Assembly: GCA_017307505.1 (NCBI GenBank)
Contig: JAFKEE010000018.1
Coordinates: 348,715-412,714, forward strand
Length of the DNA stretch: 64,000 bases
Origin: Acidobacteriota bacterium
Lineage (GTDB): Bacteria > Acidobacteriota > Terriglobia > Bryobacterales > Bryobacteraceae
Direction: 5' to 3'
Shown here: positions 27,901 to 35,381 of the stretch, in pieces
Numbering within the stretch: the first letter of the stretch is position 1
How the letters are laid out: the number at the start of each line of letters is the position of its first letter
The notes under the pieces: generated by a model
Seen by the model: the letters and a program-made list of their open reading frames with translations, nothing else
What the model was told of the DNA's origin: nothing
Database searches by the model: none
Translations under genes and position numbers: made by a program

Positions 27901-28482
27901 CTACGGTGCTGCCGCTTTGACCGCCGGAATGGCCAGCGTCCGGAAGAGGCGGTCCAGTTCGTCGACGGACATGCGGCGCTTGCCGCTGAGCCACCACATC
28001 ATCAGGCCGTACAGGCCGCCGGCGATGAACTGGACAATGGCCTCCCTGGGCACCGCGCCAGCTTTCGGCATCATCGTGGTCACGTCCTCCCGGACGACAC
28101 GCACCAGCAGGTGGCGCAGCAGGTGCTGGATCAGCGCGCCGCCGCGCCCGCTCACCATGGATGGCAGAATGTCCCGGTGTTCGTCGGCGTGGTCCAGCAG
28201 ATGCTGGCTGAACGCGAAGAGTTGCTCGTCCAGGCTGCCTTTACGGGCGCGTGCCTCGCTTTGCCTTTCCTTCAGCTTCGAGTGGAGGTCTTCAAATCCG
28301 CTCTCGAGCAGGTCTTCCTTGTTGTCGTAATGCGCGTAGAAGGTGGCCCGGCCGACGTTCGCGCGGTCGATGATCTCCTGTACTGAGATGTCATCAAACT
28401 CCTTCTCCTTGATCAACGACAGCAGGGCCGCCTGCAGCAGTTGCTGCGTCCGCTCCACTCGCCGGTCTTTCCTGTTCGCCAC
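27901..28482 (-). CDS. TetR/AcrR family transcriptional regulator
   Basis: 193 residues. The N-terminal helix-turn-helix is clear (RTQQLLQAALLSLIKEKEF, VQEIIDRANVGRATFYAHY, DNKEDLL, residues 10-65). The C-terminal helical ligand domain continues to PRLFRTLAIPAVKA-type sequence (SVDELDRLFRTLA). It is divergent from the peroxiredoxin-like gene at 28639, with 156 bp between them that contain several small inverted repeats, so it very likely regulates itself and that gene. The effector ligand is unknown. Confidence 0.88.
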   Translation of the reverse strand: MANRKDRRVERTQQLLQAALLSLIKEKEFDDISVQEIIDRANVGRATFYAHYDNKEDLLESGFEDLHSKLKERQSEARARKGSLDEQLFAFSQHLLDHADEHRDILPSMVSGRGGALIQHLLRHLLVRVVREDVTTMMPKAGAVPREAIVQFIAGGLYGLMMWWLSGKRRMSVDELDRLFRTLAIPAVKAAAP

Positions 28483-28579
28483 ATGCCCTCATTTCCCGGA
28501 CAATCGCCGTCCGATTGAACGTTTCGGGACAAACAAGCCGGTACTGTACGGATGCCATGGCGAGGCTGTCGCATCCTAC

Positions 28580-28619
28580 GTTCAGGTGAACAGTATATTC
28601 GAGATCGAACAGAGTGTTC
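28580..28619. promoter_or_regulatory. Cluster of inverted repeats, candidate TetR operator
   Basis: Three short palindromes are packed into 40 bp between the divergent TetR and peroxiredoxin-like genes: GTTCA-GG-TGAAC (28580-28591), TTCGA-GA-TCGAA (28598-28609) and GAACA-GAG-TGTTC (28607-28619). The first two have the same 5-2-5 layout with centres 18 bp apart, which is how paired TetR dimers often bind. No convincing -35/-10 pair was found here. Confidence 0.45.
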
Positions 28620-28638
28620 AGAAATGGAGGAGGCATCC

Positions 28639-29247
28639 ATGAAAGACGGCCATCGAATTCACGTGGGGACTTCCCTTTCGCGGCGGGAACTGGTGACAAT
28701 CCACGCCAGGAACATCGAAGTGCCCAGCCGCGACCGTCTCATCCACCTGCAGTTTCGCCGTTTCGCCGGCTGCCCCGTCTGTGATCTGCACCTGCAGAGC
28801 GTGGTGCGCCGCCACGAGGAGATCGTGGCCGCGGGCATTCAGGAGATCGCCGTCTTTCACTCCTCCACAGAGACGCTGAAGCCGCACGCGGATGCGCTTC
28901 CCTTCGATGTGATTGCGGATCCCGGTAAACGGCTCTACGCCGAATTCGGCGTAGAAGCCGCGCCGCGGGCACTACTGGACCCGCGTGCGTGGCTGCCGGT
29001 ACTCAGGGGCCTTGTGCACAGTACGCTGAGGATTCTGCGCGGCAGGCAGCCTGTTCCGGAGGTGCGCCCCCACGGCGGCAGTCTGGGCCTGCCGGCGGAT
29101 TTCCTCATCGCGAGCGACGGAAGAGTGCTGGCGTGCAAGTATGGCGCGCATGCGTTTGACCAGTGGTCGGTCGACGAACTGCTCGCGCTGGCAGTTGGTG
29201 TCCAGCGCGCGCGGGCCCGGTGGCCTGGGCTGGCGGATGCGCGTTAG
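28639..29247 (+). CDS. Peroxiredoxin-like (AhpC/TSA) family protein
   Basis: 202 residues from the ATG at 28639, chosen because GGAGGAGG lies 5 nt upstream; the open frame extends 29 codons further with no support. The thioredoxin fold holds FRRFAGCPVCDLHLQSVVRR, a CPVC pair (about residues 40-43) at the position of the peroxidatic cysteine, then EEIVAAGIQEIAVFHSS, FDVIADPGKRLYAEFGV and LPADFLIASDGRVLACKYG, typical of the AhpC/TSA 2 subfamily. It would reduce peroxides or act as a thiol oxidoreductase. It is divergent from a TetR regulator and ends 4 bp into the convergent DUF4097 gene. Confidence 0.8.
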   Translation: MKDGHRIHVGTSLSRRELVTIHARNIEVPSRDRLIHLQFRRFAGCPVCDLHLQSVVRRHEEIVAAGIQEIAVFHSSTETLKPHADALPFDVIADPGKRLYAEFGVEAAPRALLDPRAWLPVLRGLVHSTLRILRGRQPVPEVRPHGGSLGLPADFLIASDGRVLACKYGAHAFDQWSVDELLALAVGVQRARARWPGLADAR

Positions 29248-30278
29248 CGGATCGCGATCCGCGACGAGTGAGTATCCAGGTCGACCAGCGGCCCGCCCTG
29301 GCCGAGTTGAGCCTTGAGGCTGTGGCCGTCCCTGGCAAGCTGCGCCGCCACCTCGGCCGGGGCCGAGATCTTGCCCGACTGCGAGAGGGCGTCGAGCAGA
29401 TAGCCGCTTCCGCTGGCGAGTTGGACCTGGATCGCGCCCGAACGGGCAACCGCCCGGATGGGCGCCGGTTTCACCTGTTCGATGCGGATCTCTCCCGATC
29501 CTGTTTTCGCATCAACCGAGCCGCCGATGCGCAGGGCGGTGATGCTGCCCGAGCCGTTGCGCGCAATTACGCCGGCCCTGGCATCCTCGATGCGGATGCT
29601 GCCCGAGTTTGTGGTTGCCCGCAGGGGGCCGGCCACGTCGCTGATCTCGTGGCGTCCCGAAGTGGTCTGCAATTCGACCGATCCGCGGATGCCCGTGAGC
29701 TGGATTCCGCCGGACTGGCTGCGCACCACAACCGAGTTGCCCGCATTGCGAATGATGACGGCGCCGGAGTCGACGCTCACGTTAATCGAGGCTCCGACGT
29801 TACTGATTTCCGTGCGGCCGGAGTTCGTCATGGTATGGGCGGGCCCCGCGATTCCGTCGATGCGGATGCCACCTGAGGTGGTGGCCGCGCGCACTTCGCT
29901 GGCCTGCGGAGTTTCGATCTCGAAGCGGATCGTCACGCCCCGCAACACCGATGGATCTTTGACATAACCGATTCGAAGCCGGTTGCCGGACTGCTCAATG
30001 GGCGGGTTCTTCTCGAGTGCACGGATGTTGGCTTCCGCCAGATCCAGATCCAGTCGGCCGAACAGCGGCTTGATGATGGCGTGGACGCGTACAGTCCCCT
30101 CCGGTCCGGTCGTGATGGCTGCCCCGCCCGGATCGCTCTTCACGTCGAGGAAGACAGGGCCTGTGACGGTGAGGGTCCTGTCAAACGAGCCGGGGTCGGA
30201 GGCCAGAGCCCCGCTGGCGCCGGCGAGTAGGACAGTTGCCGCCAGAAGGCGGGAATACTTACGATGCCGGTCCCTCAT
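29244..30278 (-). CDS. DUF4097-type secreted beta-helix protein
   Basis: 344 residues from the ATG at 30278 (GGGAG upstream; the frame stays open further but without a signal). Signal peptide: RLLAATVLLAGASGALA. The rest is a ladder of short strands repeating every 18-22 residues with SGG/SGR/SGS turns: TTSGGIRIDGIAG, NSGRTEISNVGA, DSGAVIIRNAGN, QSGGIQLTGIRG, TSGRHEISDVAG, NSGSIRIEDARA, GSGSITALRIGG, GSGEIRIEQVKP, QSGKISAPAE. This is the pattern of the DUF4097/DUF2807 putative adhesin beta-helix. It is divergent from the FecR/DUF6600 gene with 270 bp between. Confidence 0.78.
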   Translation of the reverse strand: MRDRHRKYSRLLAATVLLAGASGALASDPGSFDRTLTVTGPVFLDVKSDPGGAAITTGPEGTVRVHAIIKPLFGRLDLDLAEANIRALEKNPPIEQSGNRLRIGYVKDPSVLRGVTIRFEIETPQASEVRAATTSGGIRIDGIAGPAHTMTNSGRTEISNVGASINVSVDSGAVIIRNAGNSVVVRSQSGGIQLTGIRGSVELQTTSGRHEISDVAGPLRATTNSGSIRIEDARAGVIARNGSGSITALRIGGSVDAKTGSGEIRIEQVKPAPIRAVARSGAIQVQLASGSGYLLDALSQSGKISAPAEVAAQLARDGHSLKAQLGQGGPLVDLDTHSSRIAIR

Positions 30279-30548
30279 GGCTCCCAGGTTACAGCAGGCG
30301 CGCCCGGATCCCCAGCCTGTGCCGCGGTTTCGTCCTGGCGATGCCCTTCGCTTCCCGGCAGAATGCCCGACGCGCGCCGGGTAGGAATTTCCAGACCTGC
30401 CTGACGCCCGCCAGGGCGCACCGGCTCCCGCTTTCCCTTTCCGCATGAAAGGATTAGGGTGAACGGCGGTGGCCAGGGTTGGCAGGGCAAGTGCAAGGTC
30501 TACCATGGCGAGGGTGCGCCGGGCGCGGCCTGAGCGAAGGAGAAGCAA

Positions 30549-32831
30549 ATGCGGTATGTGCGGCAGTTCACGATGGTTGCCCTGGTACTGGCAGCCTCAG
30601 CGCGATTCCTGGCGGCGCAGGATCCCCCCGGCCGGGTCGCCCGCCTCAATTACCGCGAAGGAGATGTTTCGTTCCAGCCGAATGGCGTGGACGACTGGGC
30701 GGATGCCCGGATCAACCGGCCGCTCACGACCGGCGACAAGATCTGGGTGGGCGATCGCGGGCGCGCTGAGCTGCATGTCGGGTCGATGGCCTTGCGTCTC
30801 GGGGAACGCTCCGATTTCGAGTTTCTGAACCTCGACGATCAGACCGTGCAGATCCGGTTGTCGGAAGGTACGCTGCTGGTCCGCCTGCGCGCGATTGCGC
30901 CGGATCAGTTGCTGGAGATCGATACGCCCAATCTGGCGTTTACCGTGAGGCAGCCGGGAATCTATCGCATTGATGCGGATCCCGATGCGCAGACCACTTT
31001 CGTTACAGTGCGGGACGGGGAGGGCGAGGTGACGGGCGACGGGCAGTCGTTTCCCCTCTACGCCCGGCAGCGGGTGGCGGTGCGCGGCGGCGATCAGCTG
31101 GAGTACAACCTCACTTCCGCCGCCGGAGGCGATGCCTTTGACGAATGGTGCTCGGCGCGCGACCGGCGTGAAGATCAATCGCAATCCGCGCGCTATGTTT
31201 CGCGCGAGGTTCCGGGCTATGAGGATCTGGATCAATACGGCAGCTGGGTGAGCCAGCCCGAGTACGGGCAGGTGTGGATGCCGGCTTCCGTGTCTGCGGG
31301 CTGGGCGCCGTACCACGACGGGCATTGGGCTTGGATCGCTCCCTGGGGCTGGACGTGGGTCGATGACGCACCTTGGGGCTTTGCCCCTTATCACTACGGC
31401 CGGTGGGCCTCGTTCGGGGGGCGTTGGGGCTGGATCCCCGGGCCCTACCAGGTAGCGCCCACCTATGCGCCCGCCATGGTGGCCTGGGTCGGCGGGGGTG
31501 GCGGCTCCGGTTTCAGTCTGGCGTTTTCCAGCGGTATGGCGCCTGCGGTCGGATGGTTTCCCCTGGGGCCGCGGGAGCCTTACTACCCGTCCTATCGCGT
31601 GAGCCAGCCCTACTTCACGCGCGTGAATACCACCAACACGGTGATCAACAACGTCACCATCAACAACTATTACAGGGTGCGCAACGACCGGAATTCCAGG
31701 ATTGCGTACATGAATCAGCGGGTGGAGAACGGGGTTATCGCGGTTCCGCAGAGCGCCTTTGCCAGCGGACGCCGGGTGAGTCAGTTTGCCCGGCCGGTCA
31801 GCGCGGCGCAGATTCAGGCCGTGCACATCGCTCCTGGGCCTTTCGTCGTTCCGCAGAGAACCAGTCTGCTGGGCGCCCAGGCGGAATCGAACGCCCGCGC
31901 GGTGGCCCGGCCGCCTGCCGCCGCACTCAACCGGCGGGTTGTCGCGAGAACCGCGCCTCCTCCGCCCGCGGTGCCGTTTGAACGCCAGCAGGCGGCTCTG
32001 GCCAGGAATGCCGGCCGGCCTCTGCCGGCGAACGAGGTCCGGCGGATGGGGCAGGCTGCTCCGGTCGCGGCTCCACCAGTGCGTGTGGTGGATATGAGCA
32101 GGGTGAAGCGGGTACAACCGGCGATGCGGGGGGAGGTGCGTCCGGGTCCACAGCCGGGTGTCCCCCAGCCGCCCGCGAACGAGCGGTTGAACGTGCCGTC
32201 CGGCCAGCAGCCGAGGCCGGACGCCCGCGAGGCCCAACAGCGCGATCAGCAGCGGCAACAGCAGCAGGAGATGCAGCGCCAGCAGCAGAGACAGCAGCAG
32301 GATGCCCGCGAAGCACAGCAGCGGCAACAGCAGCAGGAAGTGCAGCGCCAGCAGCAGAGACAGCAGCAGGATGCCCGGGAAGCACAGCAGCGGCAACAGC
32401 AGCAGGAGATGCAGCGCCAGCAGCAGAGACAGCAGCAGGATGCCCGGGAAGCGCAGCAGCGGCAGCAACAGCAGGAAGCGCAGCGTCAACAGCAGCGACA
32501 GCAGCAGGATGCCCGGGAAGCACAACAGCGTCAACAGCAGCAGGAGATGCAGCGCCAGCAGCAGAGACAGCAACAGGAAGCCCGGGAAGCTCAGCAGCGC
32601 CAGCAACAACAGGAAGCGCAGCGCCAGCAGCAGCGGCAGCAACAGGAAGCTCGGGAAGCCCAGCAGCGGCGGCAACAGCAGGAAGCGCAGCGCCAGCAGC
32701 AGAGACAGCAGCAGGAGGCACGGGAAGCGCAGCAGCGGCAGCGGCCGGCACCTCACACCCCTCCTGCACCGCGGCCTGAGCCGAGGAAGGAACAGAAACC
32801 TCCGCCCAGGGAGGAGAAAAACAGAAACTAA
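30549..32831 (+). CDS. FecR/DUF6600 domain protein with long glutamine-rich repeat tail
   Basis: 760 residues. Signal peptide (TMVALVLAASARFLAAQ); FecR-like beta-domain (about 30-180: ARLNYREGDVSFQPNG, TGDKIWVGDRGRAELHVG, FPLYARQRVAVRGG); a Trp/Tyr/Gly-rich DUF6600 section (about 225-330: WAPYHDGHWAWIAPWGW, WGFAPYHYGRWASFGGRWG); a linker; and from about residue 558 seven and a half copies of a 23-residue unit DAREAQQRQQQQEMQRQQQR plus QQQ. The tail would be a long charged, Gln-rich helix or coiled coil. GAAGGAG precedes the ATG. Being exported, it may sit at the cell surface. It is divergent from the DUF4097 gene. Confidence 0.78.
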   Translation: MRYVRQFTMVALVLAASARFLAAQDPPGRVARLNYREGDVSFQPNGVDDWADARINRPLTTGDKIWVGDRGRAELHVGSMALRLGERSDFEFLNLDDQTVQIRLSEGTLLVRLRAIAPDQLLEIDTPNLAFTVRQPGIYRIDADPDAQTTFVTVRDGEGEVTGDGQSFPLYARQRVAVRGGDQLEYNLTSAAGGDAFDEWCSARDRREDQSQSARYVSREVPGYEDLDQYGSWVSQPEYGQVWMPASVSAGWAPYHDGHWAWIAPWGWTWVDDAPWGFAPYHYGRWASFGGRWGWIPGPYQVAPTYAPAMVAWVGGGGGSGFSLAFSSGMAPAVGWFPLGPREPYYPSYRVSQPYFTRVNTTNTVINNVTINNYYRVRNDRNSRIAYMNQRVENGVIAVPQSAFASGRRVSQFARPVSAAQIQAVHIAPGPFVVPQRTSLLGAQAESNARAVARPPAAALNRRVVARTAPPPPAVPFERQQAALARNAGRPLPANEVRRMGQAAPVAAPPVRVVDMSRVKRVQPAMRGEVRPGPQPGVPQPPANERLNVPSGQQPRPDAREAQQRDQQRQQQQEMQRQQQRQQQDAREAQQRQQQQEVQRQQQRQQQDAREAQQRQQQQEMQRQQQRQQQDAREAQQRQQQQEAQRQQQRQQQDAREAQQRQQQQEMQRQQQRQQQEAREAQQRQQQQEAQRQQQRQQQEAREAQQRRQQQEAQRQQQRQQQEAREAQQRQRPAPHTPPAPRPEPRKEQKPPPREEKNRN
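32220..32745 (+). repeat. Tandem 69-bp coding repeats (seven full copies plus a partial one)
   Basis: In-frame tandem copies encoding the 23-residue unit beginning DAREAQQR or EAREAQQR. The first copy is four residues longer. Copies differ mainly at one position (M, V or A after QQQQE) and in D versus E at the start, so the first half (D type) and second half (E type) look like separate expansions. The repeat is confined to the 3' end of the FecR/DUF6600 gene. Confidence 0.9.
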
Positions 32832-32910
32832 CACCCTCGCCTTGTGCTTCCCGAAATCCTTCGCCAGATACCAGCCCATCTTGCCTCAGGCCTGGCGCTA
32901 GGATGAGTGC

Positions 32911-33573
32911 ATGCCGGGCTCCTCATCGCGAGATCTGAACCTGTGGAAACAACACTTGGGCCACGTTCCTGATTGGGTTTGGACTCATGCAGAGGCCGAG
33001 ACCCTCGTCCTGGCCGACAACGGACTGACCATGCTCTCCGGGGAGGTGGGCCGGATGCAGTCCTTGCGTATGCTCGACCTCGGCCACAACCAGTTGGCGG
33101 AAGTGCCCGAGGAGTTGGGAGCGCTCACTGGACTGCGCGATTTCCTCTATCTGCACGACAACCGCCTCAGCACACTCCCGGCCGCGCTGGAGCGCCTGAC
33201 CCGGCTCCGCTACCTGAACATCAGCGAGAATGCCTTCCAATACTTCCCGGAGTGTGTTTGCGGCATGGCGGCTCTCATGGAACTGCGGGCCACGGACAAT
33301 CAGTTCGCCACGCTGCCCGAGTCCGTAGGCAGGTTGTCGAACCTGCGGGAACTGCATTTGAGAAACAATCAGCTTGTTACGCTGCCCGCTTCGATCGGGC
33401 TGCTACAGGAACTCCGGCAGATCGACCTCCGGGGGAATCCACTCCTGGTCTTGCCCGCCACCCTCGCTGAGTTGCCGCGGCTGGAAAAGATCGACCTCCG
33501 CTGGGTGCGCACACTGGAACCGCCGGCCTGGCTGGCTGAGTTGGAAGCGCGAGGCTGTGCCGTTTATCGCTGA
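32911..33573 (+). CDS. Leucine-rich repeat protein
   Basis: 220 residues with about seven bacterial-type LRR units of 22-23 residues: AETLVLADNGLTMLSGEVG, LRMLDLGHNQLAEVPEELG, LRDFLYLHDNRLSTLPAALE, LRYLNISENAFQYFPECVC, LMELRATDNQFATLPESVG, LRELHLRNNQLVTLPASIG, LRQIDLRGNPLLVLPATLA. No signal peptide is seen, so it is probably cytosolic. The horseshoe fold implies protein binding; the partner is unknown. It lies upstream of the retron on the same strand, separated by the L,D-transpeptidase remnant. Confidence 0.85.
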   Translation: MPGSSSRDLNLWKQHLGHVPDWVWTHAEAETLVLADNGLTMLSGEVGRMQSLRMLDLGHNQLAEVPEELGALTGLRDFLYLHDNRLSTLPAALERLTRLRYLNISENAFQYFPECVCGMAALMELRATDNQFATLPESVGRLSNLRELHLRNNQLVTLPASIGLLQELRQIDLRGNPLLVLPATLAELPRLEKIDLRWVRTLEPPAWLAELEARGCAVYR

Positions 33574-33594
33574 GTCCGGGCCGCCCGCGACGGA

Positions 33595-33765
33595 CTAAGG
33601 CAGGATCTCCACTACAATCCCGTTCGGAACCAGCTTCCAGGCCTCCTCGATTTCTTCGTCGGTCACCGCGACGCACCCCCAGGTCCAATCGCTTTGCAGG
33701 TGGGCTTTGCCCACTGAACCCTGCCCGTTCGGGAGGCCGTGAATTATGGCGCTCCGGCGAGTCAT
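33595..33765 (-). pseudogene. Truncated L,D-transpeptidase (YkuD) C-terminal remnant
   Basis: The minus strand encodes 56 residues from an ATG at 33765: IIHGLPNGQGSVGKAH, then SDWTWGCVAVTDEEIEEAW, then VPNGIVVEILP and a stop. This is the catalytic C-terminal third of a YkuD L,D-transpeptidase: the HG and the nucleophilic Cys (residue 31) in the DWTxGC motif are intact. Full enzymes need about 100 more N-terminal residues. In this frame a TGA lies five codons before the ATG and the upstream DNA is the retron promoter region, so the 5' part has been lost. It is unlikely to be functional. Confidence 0.75.
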
Positions 33766-33829
33766 CGAGTTTCATTCTAGAGCGGATGGTCCGGCAGCCA
33801 CTTGGGAGTTGCAGGCTGCGGGTTGGGGC

Positions 33830-33858
33830 TTGGGCGCGGATTTCGGGCTGGTTATACT
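33830..33858 (+). promoter_or_regulatory. Promoter of the retron
   Basis: TTGGGC (33830-33835), a spacer of exactly 17 nt and TATACT (33853-33858) form a good sigma70-type promoter. Predicted transcription starts about 33865, five bases before the a1 repeat, which is where a retron transcript is expected to begin. Confidence 0.68.
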
Positions 33859-33869
33859 ACGGACGGCGG

Positions 33870-34031
33870 CCGGATGCTCCAAGCTCGGTCTGGATCGGTC
33901 TCCAATGGTCGGTTCAGCCTCTCTGGGGTTACCCCAGGGCATCGGGAATAGCCAGGCATTCGTCGCGTGCGCTTCGGCTGCGCTGTCGCGCAGTTCTGCC
34001 CACGCCAGGTGAGACTCGTTGGAGCATCCGG
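33870..34031 (+). ncRNA. Retron msr-msd non-coding RNA
   Basis: The 162-nt element is bounded by a perfect 13-bp inverted repeat: a1 CCGGATGCTCCAA (33870-33882) and a2 TTGGAGCATCCGG (34019-34031). Directly after a1 comes G33883 in an AGC context, the expected 2'-branching guanosine. The msr part contains the hairpin CTGGGG-TTA-CCCCAG (33923-33937). The msd part can form an imperfect hairpin: AGGCA/TGCCC (33954-33958/33997-34001), CGCG/CGCG (33964-33967/33987-33990), GCGC/GCGC (33969-33972/33980-33983), apical loop TTCGGCT. Reverse transcription would start opposite 34018 and yield a single-stranded DNA of roughly 65-80 nt; that length is an inference. The RT gene begins 12 nt after a2. Promoter, repeat, hairpins and RT order all match known retrons. 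Confidence 0.82.
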
Positions 34032-34043
34032 ACACGCCCTGCC

Positions 34044-35351
34044 ATGGCTAACCCCGCTCTCGTCGCCCACCTGGCCCGTTGCTTCGCCAGTGGGGAGACC
34101 ACCGCGGACAGAATTGCCGAACGCGCCGCGGAAGTGCTGGGCCGGACCTGGTTCTGGCTGCTGCCGCTGGCCCGGCGCTACTTGAAAGAACACAAAGGCA
34201 GCACCCGTCCGAAACAACACGACGTGATCCGGTTTCTGCTGGACGACGGCGAGTTCCGGCGCCGCGCCAACAAACTCTCCGTGGCCAGGTGGCTCATGGC
34301 GCCCCAACGGATGCAGCCTGTGCCGGCTGCCGCCACGTGGAGTCTGCCGGAACTCGTGACTGCGGGCGATCTGGCCGCCTGGCTCGGGGTGTCTCCTGGG
34401 GAACTCGACTGGTTCGCCGACCGGAAGGGGTTGAATGCCCGCACGAAGCGGGCACCTCTCGACCACTATCACTACCGGATTCTCGCCAAGCCGCGCGGAG
34501 GCCTGCGGTTGATCGAGGCGCCTAAGCCGCGGTTGAAAGAGATGCAGCGCCGCATCCTCACCGAAATCCTCAATCGCATTCCGGCTCATCCGGCGGCCCA
34601 TGGCTTCTGCCCCGGACGGTCCATCCGCACTTTCGCCGAGCCGCACGTCGGGCGGTCGATTGTCCTGCGAATGGATCTGCAGGATTTCTTCCCGTCCCTG
34701 CCGGCTGCCCGGATCCAGGCAGTCTTCCGCACCCTGGGCTACCCCGAATCCGTGGCTGACCTTTTGGCGGGCGCCTGCACCCATCGAACCCTCTCGAGTG
34801 TCTGGCGGGCCGCAGAACCGTCGATCTCAGGCGCGGAACTCTTCCTCGCGCGCCAATTGCATCAATCTCCGCACCTTCCGCAGGGAGCGCCAACCTCGCC
34901 CGCCTTGGCGAACCTCTGCGCCTACCACGCCGACTGCCGGTTGACCGGGCTCGCTCGTCACTTCGGCGCCGTCTACACCCGCTATGCCGACGACCTTGCC
35001 TTTTCCTTCGACGAGCCCGGCGACGTAAGCCGGTTCACTTCCTATGCGGCCGCCATCCTCCTGGAGGAGGGCTTTGCCGTGAACAACCGGAAAACGCGCA
35101 TCATGACCCGCGGCAGGCAGCAACGCCTGGCCGGACTGGTGACCAATGCGCGCCTCAACATCCCCCGCTCCGATTTCGACCAGCTGAAGGCCACCCTGAC
35201 CAATTGTGTGAGGTTTGGACCGGCGGAACAGAACCGGGCTGGTGTGGCTGACTTTCGCGCCCACCTGCTCGGGCGCATCGGCTTCGTGGAATCCATCCAT
35301 CCGGGGAAGGGACGGCGGCTGCGCATTCTTTTTGACAATATTTGCTGGTGA
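34044..35351 (+). CDS. Retron-type reverse transcriptase
   Basis: 435 residues from the ATG at 34044, 12 nt after a2. The RT domain (about 140-400) shows HGFCPGRSI (186-194), motif A LRMDLQDFFPSL (catalytic Asp211), motif B LPQGAPTSPALANL (279-292), the motif C core YADD (314-317, two catalytic Asp), and VNNRKTRIM. Retrons usually carry NAxxH and VTG; the equivalents here read FAEPH and VTN (366-368). The N-terminal 100 or so residues are helical and unrelated to the RT fold, followed by LAAWLGVSPGELDWFAD, a lead-in like that of long myxobacterial retron RTs. The enzyme primes on the 2'-OH of a guanosine in the upstream RNA to make msDNA. No separate effector gene is evident. The next gene (DUF4159) lies 30 bp on but belongs to another functional group. 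Confidence 0.92.
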   Translation: MANPALVAHLARCFASGETTADRIAERAAEVLGRTWFWLLPLARRYLKEHKGSTRPKQHDVIRFLLDDGEFRRRANKLSVARWLMAPQRMQPVPAAATWSLPELVTAGDLAAWLGVSPGELDWFADRKGLNARTKRAPLDHYHYRILAKPRGGLRLIEAPKPRLKEMQRRILTEILNRIPAHPAAHGFCPGRSIRTFAEPHVGRSIVLRMDLQDFFPSLPAARIQAVFRTLGYPESVADLLAGACTHRTLSSVWRAAEPSISGAELFLARQLHQSPHLPQGAPTSPALANLCAYHADCRLTGLARHFGAVYTRYADDLAFSFDEPGDVSRFTSYAAAILLEEGFAVNNRKTRIMTRGRQQRLAGLVTNARLNIPRSDFDQLKATLTNCVRFGPAEQNRAGVADFRAHLLGRIGFVESIHPGKGRRLRILFDNICW

Positions 35352-35381
35352 AGTATGGCTATCTCGGGGTAGTCTCTTACC

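Noticed and set aside
32220..32745. Regular 69-bp repeats considered as a CRISPR array or satellite
   Set aside because: Repeats are contiguous, have no unique spacers and stay in the reading frame of the gene.
30597..32879. 760-residue open frame on the minus strand opposite the FecR/DUF6600 gene
   Set aside because: Same length as the real gene, composed of Leu-rich low-complexity translated from the CAG repeats; no start signal or motif. It is the antisense shadow of Gln-rich codons.
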